DNA of 21,516 nucleotides from JAJVID01 sp035275345 (lineage in GTDB: Bacteria > Acidobacteriota > Blastocatellia > RBC074): the NCBI GenBank assembly GCA_035275345.1, contig DATEMY010000059.1, positions 1 to 21,516 on the forward strand, given 5' to 3'. Below are positions 6,335-14,118 of this stretch, one piece after another; within the stretch, counting starts at the first letter, position 1; every line of letters starts with the position of its first letter. The position numbers and the translations under genes were made by a program. Under the pieces are notes generated by a model that saw nothing but the letters and a program-made list of their open reading frames with translations, was not told the origin of the DNA and did no database searches.

Positions 6335-8875
6335 ATGAAAGCGCTTCTTAATTCAGTAGCGGCCCTGATCTTATTGCGCCTATTAAGCTCGGGTTTTGTG
6401 ATGGCGCAATCCGTCCACACTGTTCGCGGGCAAGTGGCGGATCGGGAGGGCGGGGCGGTCAAGACCGCCCGAGTTACACTAAGCCGCGATGCGAAAGAGC
6501 TGCGCGCCGCGATCACAGACGGCGAGGGACGTTTTGTCTTCAACGGCGTCGCCGCAGGGCGCTATAGCCTGGCGGTCAAGGCGGCCGGCTTCGGCGCCTA
6601 TCAGGATGAAGTGACGGTCGGGGACGCTACGGACGAGCGCCTCAAGATCGAGCTCAGCGTGGCGACTCTCGAAGGCGAAGTCGAGATCAAGGGCGAACGG
6701 GCGGGGCTGAGCCTTGAGGCTGACGCGAACAGAAATGCGATAGTGTTGCGCGGGGATGCGATCAGAAGATTGCCGCGAGACGAGCAACGATTGCGGCAGT
6801 TGCTCGAACGAATGGCCGGAAGCTTCACTGGCAGGCTGAACATTTCGGTCAATGGACTCAGCGGGGCCAGCCTGCCGCCGGCGGCGACGATCACGGAGAT
6901 TCGCATCAATAGCGACCCGTTCTCGGCCGCCTACCACGAGCCCGGCAGCGCGCGCGTGGAGATCGAAACCAAAGGCGGCGACGATCTGACGCAGGGGAGC
7001 GTTTATTTTGGTTATCGCAACAGCGCGCTCGACGCGCGCAACACTTTCAGCCCGATCAAACCGCCGCTGGAACACAACGATGTCGGAGGATGGTGGAGCA
7101 GCAGGCTGTTCGGCCCGCGCTCGTTCATCTTCGGCCTGGTCGAGCGGCAGCGACACGACAAGACCATTCCGACCACGGCCTATCTGCCAGACAGCGTCTT
7201 CAACGACAACACGCCGACGCCAAGCAAAAACTCGGCGATCAACTTGCGCGCGGATTTCCTGCCTTCCGACCGCCACACGTTCAACCTCTTCTTCGACTAC
7301 GGCAAAAACCGGCAACGAGGCGCAGAACTGACCACGATTGATCTGCCCGAGCGAAGTTTTGACACGCGGTCATCGGATCAGAGCCTGCAGGGGTCGTGGC
7401 GCGCGATATTTTCTTCGAGCCTTATCAACGAAGCGCAATTGCGTCTCACGCGCGAACGATCTAACAACGCCACGGACAATGCCGCGACGGCCGTGGAAGT
7501 GGCTGGATCGTTCAACGGCGGAGGCCCGCAGTGTTGTCCTGAAACGTTCACGGCGGAGCGCCTCTCGATTGCGGACAATTTGATTATTAGCCGCGGACGG
7601 CATCTGCTGAAAGCAGGCGCGAATGTGACGGGCGCGCACATCAGCGGGGTGAGCGAGCGGGATTTCGGCGGGACATTCTATTATCCGAGCCTTTCATTCT
7701 TCCGCCTGAAGAGGCCGCTCTATTACACAATCAGCGTCGGCGAGCCGGGACTCAACTTCGGCCTATGGCATTATGCGGCGTATGCGCAGGACGAGATTCG
7801 ACTGACATCTAGTTTTACTCTGTCGTCAGGTTTGCGTTACGAAACGCAGACATACCTGGAAGATCGCAACAACTTCGCGCCGCGGCTGGGCTTCGCGTGG
7901 TCGCCTTTCAAAAGCCAGAACACCGTCGTGCGCGGCGGCGCGGGAATCTTTTATCAACAGCTTGATCAAGGGCCGCTCAGTTCGGCGCTGCGTTACGATG
8001 GCGTCCGCCAACGTCAAATTTTCATTGACCGCCCGCGCGCCTCGGACCCGCTCGGCGGGCGTCCGATCAAGCCGAGCTTCAACAAACTCGCCGCCGACCT
8101 GCGCGCGCCCTATCAATTACATTCGGCGATAGGCGTCGAGCAACGATTGCCTCATGCCCTGATCCTCACCGTAAATTACAACTATGTGCGAGGCGCGCAT
8201 CTCTTCCGCTCGCGCAATGTCAACGCGCCGCCGCCCGGAGAGTTTGCGCCCCTGAACCCGGAATTCAATAGTATCGCGCAGCTCGAATCGTCAAGCTCGT
8301 CGGTCTATCACGGCCTGACCGCCGGATTCTCGCAATCGTTCGGCGAGCGATTGTCGCTCTTCGGCGCCTACACGTTCTCGCGCGCGATTGATGACGGCGA
8401 CGGCCCGGACGCTTTTCCGATGGACAGTTACAACCTCGCCATCGAGCGCGGGTTCTCGGCGACCGACGTGCGACATCAGTTCTTCGTCGCCGCGCTGCTC
8501 GCGCTGCCTTATGGTTTTGAGATGTCGCCGATCGTCTATTACGGCTCCGGTCGCCCGTATAACATCACCACTGGTTTCGATAACAACGGCGATTCGGTGG
8601 TGAACGACCGTCCGGATGGTGTGCGGCGCAATTCGGAGCGCGGGCCGAATTTCGCGAGCGTGGATTTGCGTCTCGCCAAATCGTTCGGTTACAGGCGTCA
8701 GGGCAGCGACCAACAACTCCTCGGGTTCGAGGTCGCCGCTGATGCGACCAACCTGTTCAATCGCGTGAATCTCCAAAATTTCATCGGGATTCAAACGTCG
8801 CCTTTCTTCAGGCGAGCCAACGCCGCTCACGACCCCCGGCAGATAAGCGTTCAACTCACTTTCTATTTTCATTGA
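6335..8875 (+). CDS. TonB-dependent receptor with carboxypeptidase-regulatory-like domain
   Basis: An 846-residue outer-membrane receptor. A signal peptide (about 1-25, ALILLRLLSSGFVMAQ) is followed by a CarboxypepD_reg/CnaB-like beta-sandwich (about 29-110: VRGQVADREGGAVKTARVTL, then GRFVFNGVAAGRYSLAV), a plug-like region (about 125-215, with ISVNGLSGASLPPAATITEI and VEIETKGG) and a long beta-barrel. The barrel shows typical strands such as YGFEMSPIVYYGSGRPYNI and FEVAADATNLFNRVN, and the last strand is ISVQLTFYFH with an aromatic near the end. This architecture (Oar/SusC-like) is strongly expanded in Acidobacteriota. The substrate, perhaps a glycan, peptide or chelate, cannot be read. No SusD partner, TonB or ExbB/D lies nearby. 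It is not clearly co-transcribed with the upstream operon because of the element between them. Confidence 0.9.
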   Translation: MKALLNSVAALILLRLLSSGFVMAQSVHTVRGQVADREGGAVKTARVTLSRDAKELRAAITDGEGRFVFNGVAAGRYSLAVKAAGFGAYQDEVTVGDATDERLKIELSVATLEGEVEIKGERAGLSLEADANRNAIVLRGDAIRRLPRDEQRLRQLLERMAGSFTGRLNISVNGLSGASLPPAATITEIRINSDPFSAAYHEPGSARVEIETKGGDDLTQGSVYFGYRNSALDARNTFSPIKPPLEHNDVGGWWSSRLFGPRSFIFGLVERQRHDKTIPTTAYLPDSVFNDNTPTPSKNSAINLRADFLPSDRHTFNLFFDYGKNRQRGAELTTIDLPERSFDTRSSDQSLQGSWRAIFSSSLINEAQLRLTRERSNNATDNAATAVEVAGSFNGGGPQCCPETFTAERLSIADNLIISRGRHLLKAGANVTGAHISGVSERDFGGTFYYPSLSFFRLKRPLYYTISVGEPGLNFGLWHYAAYAQDEIRLTSSFTLSSGLRYETQTYLEDRNNFAPRLGFAWSPFKSQNTVVRGGAGIFYQQLDQGPLSSALRYDGVRQRQIFIDRPRASDPLGGRPIKPSFNKLAADLRAPYQLHSAIGVEQRLPHALILTVNYNYVRGAHLFRSRNVNAPPPGEFAPLNPEFNSIAQLESSSSSVYHGLTAGFSQSFGERLSLFGAYTFSRAIDDGDGPDAFPMDSYNLAIERGFSATDVRHQFFVAALLALPYGFEMSPIVYYGSGRPYNITTGFDNNGDSVVNDRPDGVRRNSERGPNFASVDLRLAKSFGYRRQGSDQQLLGFEVAADATNLFNRVNLQNFIGIQTSPFFRRANAAHDPRQISVQLTFYFH

Positions 8876-8883
8876 TTATTCAG

Positions 8884-8928
8884 ATGGGACTTATGGGTCT
8901 TATGGGTCTCGTAGGCATTATGGGACTT
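8884..8928 (+). repeat. Five-copy 9-bp tandem repeat
   Basis: Five consecutive 9-mers follow the pattern ATGGGNCTT (ATGGGACTT, ATGGGTCTT, ATGGGTCTC, GTAGGCATT, ATGGGACTT). They fill half of the short gap between the receptor and NHL genes. No hairpin or coding role is visible; such minisatellites vary in copy number by slippage. Confidence 0.8.
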
Positions 8929-8959
8929 TGGCATAGTCTGACTACAAACTGGAAGGGAT

Positions 8960-11077
8960 ATGAAAATAATCAACTCGTTCATTCGTGTGTTTAAGAATAA
9001 CCGCTCCGTCCTTTTGTCTGCTATAGCCATAATCTTCGTCTTGGGGTTGGCGTCCGCGATGATGAGTCCGGCGCGTTCGGAGACCGAGGCGCTTACAGCA
9101 GCAATCATTCGTACGCCAGCGGGCAGCGGATTTTTCGGTTTCAGTGGCGACGGAGGGCCCGCCACCAACGCCAGGTTCAGCAACCCCAACGACGTGGCTG
9201 TTGACGCCAGCGGAAATCTATACATCGCAGACATATTTAACGACCGCATTCGCAAGGTTGATACGAATGGCGTGATCACCACTTTTGCGGGTAAATTCGG
9301 CGGCACGTTTGGTGGCGACGGCGGGCCGGCGACGGAGGCGGGATTGTTCGACGTCTCCGGAGTGGCGGTTGACGAAAAAGGAAACGTTTACATCGCCGAC
9401 ATGGACAACTTCCGCGTTCGCAAAGTGGACACGTCCGGCAAAATCTCGACCGTCGCAGGCAACGGCGACTTCGGCTTTACGGGCGATAACGTCGCTGCGA
9501 CGCAGACTGCGCTCGCTTCGCCCACGTCGGTGGCGGTAGACGTGGCCGGGAACGTATACATCGCAGACCTTTTCAATTCGCGCATCCGCAAAGTGAACGC
9601 TCAGGGCGTCATCACGACCTTCGCCGGCAACGGAATTGCGGATAACACCGGCGACGGCGGGCTGGCTACCCAGGCCAGTCTTGACACCCCCGAAGGCGTG
9701 GCGGTAGACCGGCTGGGCAACGTCTACATCGCCGATTCCGTCAGCAGCGTTGTGCGGCGGGTGGCTTCGAACGGCGTCATCACCACTTTTGCCGGAACAG
9801 GGAAGGACGGCTTCAGCGGCGACGGCGGGCCGGCCACTCAAGCTCGGCTGAGTTCTCCACGCGGCGTCGCAGTTGGATCGGACGGGAGCGTCTATATTTC
9901 CGACGCTGGTAATGACCGCATCCGGTTGGTCACGACGAATGGCGTCATCACCACCGTCGCCGGCAGCGGCCAGACCGGTTACAACGGCGACGGCATCTCC
10001 GCCAGCCAGGCCGGCTTCTTTGAACCTGTGGGATTGGCCGTTGATCCGTTCGGCTCGGTTTACATCGCCGACTCCTTCAACGACCGGATCAGGATGCTGA
10101 AGAGCGCGCAGTTACAATTCTTCGGCTTGGCGCCGTATGTCCTGCCGACCGGCGTCTCGGCAACCATTAAAATCCTCGGCTCCGGACTCGAAAATTCGAC
10201 GGTCGCGATCAATGGTCAAGGCGTTTCATTCACACTCGACGCCGGCTCCGGAAACCTGGCCGTCGCCGTGCCCCCGTCCTTCCTCGTGTCTCCGGGCGCG
10301 TTGTCAATTAAGCTGAACAAGGCGCAATCGCAGACGCCGCCTGAAAGGATGCTGATTGTCGCCGCGCAATCGCAACTCAACAGCACGCCGTCGGCGACGG
10401 TTTCGGCGGCCTCATTCCAGCAGGGGGCGGCGGCTGAGGCCATCGGGGCCATGTTCGGAACCAGGTTGGCGACGCAGACCGGCTTTGCGACTACCTTCCC
10501 TCTACCGACTTCCTTATCAGGGACGTCGGTCCTGGTTAACGGCATCGCATCGCCTCTTTTCTTCGTCTCGGCCGGGCAGATCAATTACCAGATCAATAAG
10601 GAACTGGCGGCGGGAGCGATCGCATCGGTCGTGACAGTGGCCGGCGACGGCGCGGTTTCACAGGGGCAAATACAAATCCTTAACGAAGCGCCTGGTATCT
10701 TCACAGCCAACGCCAGCGGTAATGGAGGGCCTGCGGCGGTCTGGACTACGGATGGAATAAACTTCTTTCCCGTATCCAATCCTGACGGAAGCCCGAGGCC
10801 GCTGCCGGCTGGGTCAGTAGTAGTCTTGTTCGGCACGGGCATCCGCAACACACCAGCGTTGAACCCAACGGATGGGAACGGCGTGGCTGAAAGCCTGCGT
10901 GTGACCCTGGGGAGCGCAAGCGCCACGCCCGCCTTCGCCGGCCCTCAAGGCGGATTTATCGGACTCGATCAAATCAATTTGCCGATCCCGGGCGGTCTCG
11001 CCGGGGCCGGAAGGATTAACGCGATACTCACTGTCAACGGCAGAGTGGCTAATACTTTCCAGTTGCAGATTATGTAA
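8960..11077 (+). CDS. Exported six-bladed NHL-repeat protein with TIGR03437-type C-terminal domain
   Basis: A 705-residue extracellular or surface protein. The N-terminus has a hydrophobic export segment (about 18-35, VLLSAIAIIFVLGLASA). Six NHL repeats form a likely beta-propeller: the motif V-A-V-D-x-x-G-N-V-Y-I-A-D begins at residues 79, 135, 191, 247, 303 and 359, exactly 56 residues apart, each preceded by a T-F-A-G...GDGGPAT segment. Residues about 375-470 are Ig-like, and about 475-705 match the Acidobacteria/Solibacter-type C-terminal domain (features FQQGAAAEAIGAMFG, FVSAGQINYQI, LNEAPGIFTAN, VVLFGTGIR). The SD GGAAGGG at 8951-8957 is close to the ATG. Two TAA stops are adjacent. Propellers of this kind usually bind proteins or carbohydrates; no catalytic residues were recognised. 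Confidence 0.9.
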   Translation: MKIINSFIRVFKNNRSVLLSAIAIIFVLGLASAMMSPARSETEALTAAIIRTPAGSGFFGFSGDGGPATNARFSNPNDVAVDASGNLYIADIFNDRIRKVDTNGVITTFAGKFGGTFGGDGGPATEAGLFDVSGVAVDEKGNVYIADMDNFRVRKVDTSGKISTVAGNGDFGFTGDNVAATQTALASPTSVAVDVAGNVYIADLFNSRIRKVNAQGVITTFAGNGIADNTGDGGLATQASLDTPEGVAVDRLGNVYIADSVSSVVRRVASNGVITTFAGTGKDGFSGDGGPATQARLSSPRGVAVGSDGSVYISDAGNDRIRLVTTNGVITTVAGSGQTGYNGDGISASQAGFFEPVGLAVDPFGSVYIADSFNDRIRMLKSAQLQFFGLAPYVLPTGVSATIKILGSGLENSTVAINGQGVSFTLDAGSGNLAVAVPPSFLVSPGALSIKLNKAQSQTPPERMLIVAAQSQLNSTPSATVSAASFQQGAAAEAIGAMFGTRLATQTGFATTFPLPTSLSGTSVLVNGIASPLFFVSAGQINYQINKELAAGAIASVVTVAGDGAVSQGQIQILNEAPGIFTANASGNGGPAAVWTTDGINFFPVSNPDGSPRPLPAGSVVVLFGTGIRNTPALNPTDGNGVAESLRVTLGSASATPAFAGPQGGFIGLDQINLPIPGGLAGAGRINAILTVNGRVANTFQLQIM

Positions 11078-11080
11078 TAA

Positions 11081-11170
11081 GTGGGGAATGGGAACTGGAG
11101 AGTGGGCAGTGGGAGAACGAAATGTTATGGCTAGCGTTTCCCCATTCCCCACTCCCTACTTCCCACTCCC
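11081..11170. repeat. G-rich foldback repeat behind the NHL gene
   Basis: GTGGGGAATGGG at 11081-11092 is the perfect reverse complement of CCCATTCCCCAC at 11141-11152, and further G-rich and C-rich runs lie inside each arm. The first arm holds four G-runs of three or more (11081-11113), so it could also form a G-quadruplex in the non-template strand or the mRNA. Lying directly after the stop codon, it may act as a terminator or mRNA stabiliser, though no T-run follows. Confidence 0.6.
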
Positions 11171-11176
11171 AACCGC

Positions 11177-11214
11177 CCACCATTTTCGCCACACGATCCA
11201 CCATTTTCGCCACA
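11177..11214. repeat. 21-bp tandem duplication
   Basis: The 17-base word CCACCATTTTCGCCACA occurs at 11177-11193 and again at 11198-11214, a period of 21. It adjoins the G-rich foldback and has no evident gene around it. Confidence 0.85.
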
Positions 11215-11451
11215 TCCAAACCCGAATCCAGCCCCGAATGTGACGAGATACGCCCCACGAAGATAGTCTAACTGCTTGAATCCGCAAGACTATAAGCCGA
11301 TGGCGCAGCTCCGTCGTCTGAATCGAAAGTGGTATGAGGATTGATAAAAGTTGCGGGTTCATCAGGGCGCGGGTGAGTTCAACCAACATACGTTCCCTCT
11401 ATTCCATCTGACTTGCCTTCGCCTTCGAAATCACATCGCCAGGAAAGCGGG
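11215..11451. other. Intergenic region upstream of the glycan cluster
   Basis: No gene is supported here. A hairpin lies at 11263-11293 (ATAGTCT pairing with AGACTAT, extended by TGC/GCA after a 3-nt bulge). The promoter of the downstream cluster should be in or just after this stretch, but no convincing -35/-10 pair was recognised. Confidence 0.45.
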
Positions 11452-11529
11452 ATGAAAAACCAGGCAAAATTGCCTGAAAAGTATGATCAGGGGGATGACT
11501 TTAAACGAGGCGCCGCCATCGAGTGTTAG
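11452..11529 (+). CDS. Possible 25-codon upstream ORF (leader peptide)
   Basis: The ATG at 11452 has a better Shine-Dalgarno (AGGAAAGCGGG directly upstream) than the main gene. It encodes a short hydrophilic peptide beginning MKNQAKLPEK and ends at TAG 11527-11529, overlapping the start of the glycosyltransferase gene in another frame. It could couple translation to the downstream gene or be a chance ORF. Confidence 0.3.
   Translation: MKNQAKLPEKYDQGDDFKRGAAIEC
11461..11476. promoter_or_regulatory. Operator-like palindrome before the glycan cluster
   Basis: CAGGCAA AA TTGCCTG is a perfect 7-bp inverted repeat around AA, 6 nt upstream of the ATG at 11483. It could be an operator or a small RNA hairpin that affects initiation; its position inside the leader favours an RNA-level role. 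Confidence 0.4.
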
Positions 11530-14107
11530 AGCAGCCGCGAAATTCTTTTACGAAGGCTCAAAGAAGTTTTGGATCCGTGGCGTCACATACGGGACATTCG
11601 AGCCGCGAGACGGAAGCGATTATCCGCCTCCGGGGCATGTGGCGCTGGATTTCGCCCTGATGCGTGAGGCCGGCGTCAATACAGTGCGCGTTTACACCGT
11701 GCCTCCGACCTACCTGCTGGACGAAGCCGCCCGCCACGGATTGCGCGTGATCGTCGGTTTGGCCTGGATGGAGCACGTTTGTTTTCTGGACGACGCGCGA
11801 TTGGTCCGACAGATCCGCGCCCAGGTCAAACGCGACGCCGAGTCCTGCGCCAATCATCCTGCGACGCTCGCTTTCGCCATAGGCAACGAAATCCCGCAGC
11901 AGATCGTGCGATGGCATGGGGCGAGAAGGATCGAGAAGTTCCTCAAACAACTCTATACCGACGTGAAGAGCGTCGCCCCCGACAAACTTGTCACCTACGT
12001 CAACTTTCCGCCGACCGACTATCTCGACCTGTCCTTCCTGGACTTCGTCTGCTTCAACGTCTTCCTGCACGAAGAGACGAGTTTCAAAGCTTACCTGGCC
12101 AAATTACACAACGTCACCGGCAATCGTCCGCTCGTTTTGACCGAACTTGGAATGGACAGCATTCGCGAAGGAGAGGACGGTCAATCGCGTTTTCTCGACT
12201 GGCAATTGCGCGAATCATACAAAGGCGGGGCGGCCGGCGCGTGCGTATTTTCGTGGACCGATGATTGGTATCGCGGCGGCAATCAGATCACCGACTGGGC
12301 ATTCGGAATGGTTGACGCCGAGCGCAAGGAAAAGCCCGCTTACCAGACCGTCAAATCCCGCTTTTCGCGCATTCCCTTCGGGGACGAAGCGCGCCGGGAA
12401 TGGCCCAAAGTCTCGGTTGTGATCTGCGCCTACAACGCGGCGAGCACGATCGAAGACAACCTCGACTCGCTCACGCGGCTGGACTATCCGGATTACGAAG
12501 TGATCGTCATCAACGATGGCTCGAAGGACGCGACGCCGGATATCGCCGCGCGCTATCCGTTCAGGTTGATCAATGTGACGAACGGCGGTTTGAGCGCGGC
12601 GCGCAATCTGGGCTGGCGAGCGGCGAATGGAGAGATCGTCGCCTATACCGACGCCGATACGCGCGTTGACCCGGACTGGCTTTCGTACCTCGTTCAACCG
12701 TTCCTGACGACCGACGCCGTCGGCGTAGGAGGACCTAACGTCGCGCCGGAAGACGACAGTTGGATCGCGCAATGCGTCGCGCGAAGTCCCGGCGGCCCGA
12801 CTCATGTGCTCTTCAACGACACGGTCGCCGAGCACATTCCCGGGTGCAACATGGCCTTTCGCCGTTGGGCGCTCGAAGAGGTTGGCGGCTTCGATCCGAC
12901 CTACACCAAGGCCGGCGACGACGTGGATATCTGCTGGCGATTGCAGGACCGCGGCTGGCATCTGGCCTTCAGCCCCTCGGCGCTCGTCTGGCATCATCAT
13001 CGCAATTCGGTCAGAGCTTATTGGCGACAGCAGGTCGGCTACGGCGAAGGCGAGAGTTTCCTGGAGCATCGCCATCAGGAGAAATTCAATGAACGCGGCC
13101 AGACGCGCTGGCAGGGGCGAATCTACAGCCACCTGCCCGCTTATCGCTCGCTCTTCAAATCGGTGATCTATCATGGGCGTTGGGGCGCAGCTGCGTTTCC
13201 ATCGGTTTATCAGGGCGGCGTGAACAGTTTGATGTGTCTGCCGCAGATGCTCGAATGGCAAACCGGCACATTGCTTGCGCTCGCCGGCGCGATCTTCTTC
13301 CGACCTATACTGGTCGTCGCGGTACTGATGTTCGCCGCGACCTTGTGGCGATGCTTCGCGCACGCCTGGGCAAGCAAGCTCGACGATGCGCCGACTGCCG
13401 GCTCGGGGCCCGACCGGTTGAAACACCGGCTGATGATCGCCTGGCTGCATTACATTCAAATGTTGGCGCGCTTCCGTGGTCGTGTCAAAGGATACTTCGG
13501 TTCGGGCAGAGGCGAGTCTGAAGGCCGCCTTGATGAACGTCTGACGGGAAGACGCCTGATGGACGGCGCGCCGGGATTGTCGCCTGGCGACGCGCTGCGG
13601 TTGTTGTTCCACCGGCTGGATGCGACTTACTGGGACACCCGCTACACCTTGATTGACGACTTCCTGCTTTCGTTCAAACGAATCGGCGAGCAGGAACTCC
13701 CACCAGTGCGCTGCGACGACGGATGGCAGCGGGAATACGACCTGCGCGTGCGCGCCTGCCGCAACTGCTCGCTGAAAATCAAACTGACGGCTGAAGATCA
13801 CGGCGGATTAAAGCGCCTCTTCCGCGCCAGGATCGAACTGTACAGGCCCTGGCGATTCTGGGGGATCATCGTCCTGGCCGCGTCCCTGGGCGCATACCTG
13901 GGGTATTTGTTCGGCCCTTCCTGGGCGGCGTCCGCAGCCTTATCCGCACTCCTGGCTCTGGCTCTGGCGCTGCGCCAGATCGGCAAATACGGCGGACAGA
14001 CGCTGGCCGCATTGGAAGTCGTGGCGCAAGAGCTGAAGCTCCATTCGCTGGTCAAGGCGCGAGCGGCTGGACATAAAGATAACGAGCCGGTCTTAGAGGA
14101 AAACTGA
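11483..14107 (+). CDS. Glycoside hydrolase-GT2 glycosyltransferase membrane fusion
   Basis: An 874-residue fusion protein. Residues about 20-290 form a TIM-barrel glycosidase-like domain resembling the catalytic domain of GH2: IRGVTYGTF at the start, acid/base candidate E136 in AFAIGNEIP, nucleophile candidate E221 in LVLTELGMD, and SWTDDWYRGG near the end. Residues about 308-560 are a GT-A domain of family 2: VSVVICAYNAA, VINDGSKD, the metal-binding DAD at 390-392, and GDDVDICWRL as acceptor or catalytic motif. Hydrophobic helices follow at about 595-630, and two or three more at about 790-835. The GT domain probably builds a beta-linked glycan at the membrane; the role of the GH domain (trimming, transglycosylation or binding) is unknown. 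The start is uncertain (ATG 11483 or 11495, neither with an ideal SD). First gene of the cluster; the next gene is 11 nt away. Confidence 0.85.
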   Translation: MIRGMTLNEAPPSSVRAAAKFFYEGSKKFWIRGVTYGTFEPRDGSDYPPPGHVALDFALMREAGVNTVRVYTVPPTYLLDEAARHGLRVIVGLAWMEHVCFLDDARLVRQIRAQVKRDAESCANHPATLAFAIGNEIPQQIVRWHGARRIEKFLKQLYTDVKSVAPDKLVTYVNFPPTDYLDLSFLDFVCFNVFLHEETSFKAYLAKLHNVTGNRPLVLTELGMDSIREGEDGQSRFLDWQLRESYKGGAAGACVFSWTDDWYRGGNQITDWAFGMVDAERKEKPAYQTVKSRFSRIPFGDEARREWPKVSVVICAYNAASTIEDNLDSLTRLDYPDYEVIVINDGSKDATPDIAARYPFRLINVTNGGLSAARNLGWRAANGEIVAYTDADTRVDPDWLSYLVQPFLTTDAVGVGGPNVAPEDDSWIAQCVARSPGGPTHVLFNDTVAEHIPGCNMAFRRWALEEVGGFDPTYTKAGDDVDICWRLQDRGWHLAFSPSALVWHHHRNSVRAYWRQQVGYGEGESFLEHRHQEKFNERGQTRWQGRIYSHLPAYRSLFKSVIYHGRWGAAAFPSVYQGGVNSLMCLPQMLEWQTGTLLALAGAIFFRPILVVAVLMFAATLWRCFAHAWASKLDDAPTAGSGPDRLKHRLMIAWLHYIQMLARFRGRVKGYFGSGRGESEGRLDERLTGRRLMDGAPGLSPGDALRLLFHRLDATYWDTRYTLIDDFLLSFKRIGEQELPPVRCDDGWQREYDLRVRACRNCSLKIKLTAEDHGGLKRLFRARIELYRPWRFWGIIVLAASLGAYLGYLFGPSWAASAALSALLALALALRQIGKYGGQTLAALEVVAQELKLHSLVKARAAGHKDNEPVLEEN

Positions 14108-14118
14108 ATCAGTACCGC

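Noticed and set aside
11156..11389. Minus-strand frame of 77 codons in the 11078-11482 gap
   Set aside because: Its C-terminal part is only the translated 21-bp tandem repeat and foldback (Trp/Arg-rich), with no recognisable domain.
12215..13801. 528-codon minus-strand frame opposite the GH-GT2 fusion
   Set aside because: Long antisense open frames are common in GC-rich DNA; the translation is Arg/Val/Asp-rich with no domain, whereas the plus strand carries complete GT2 motifs.
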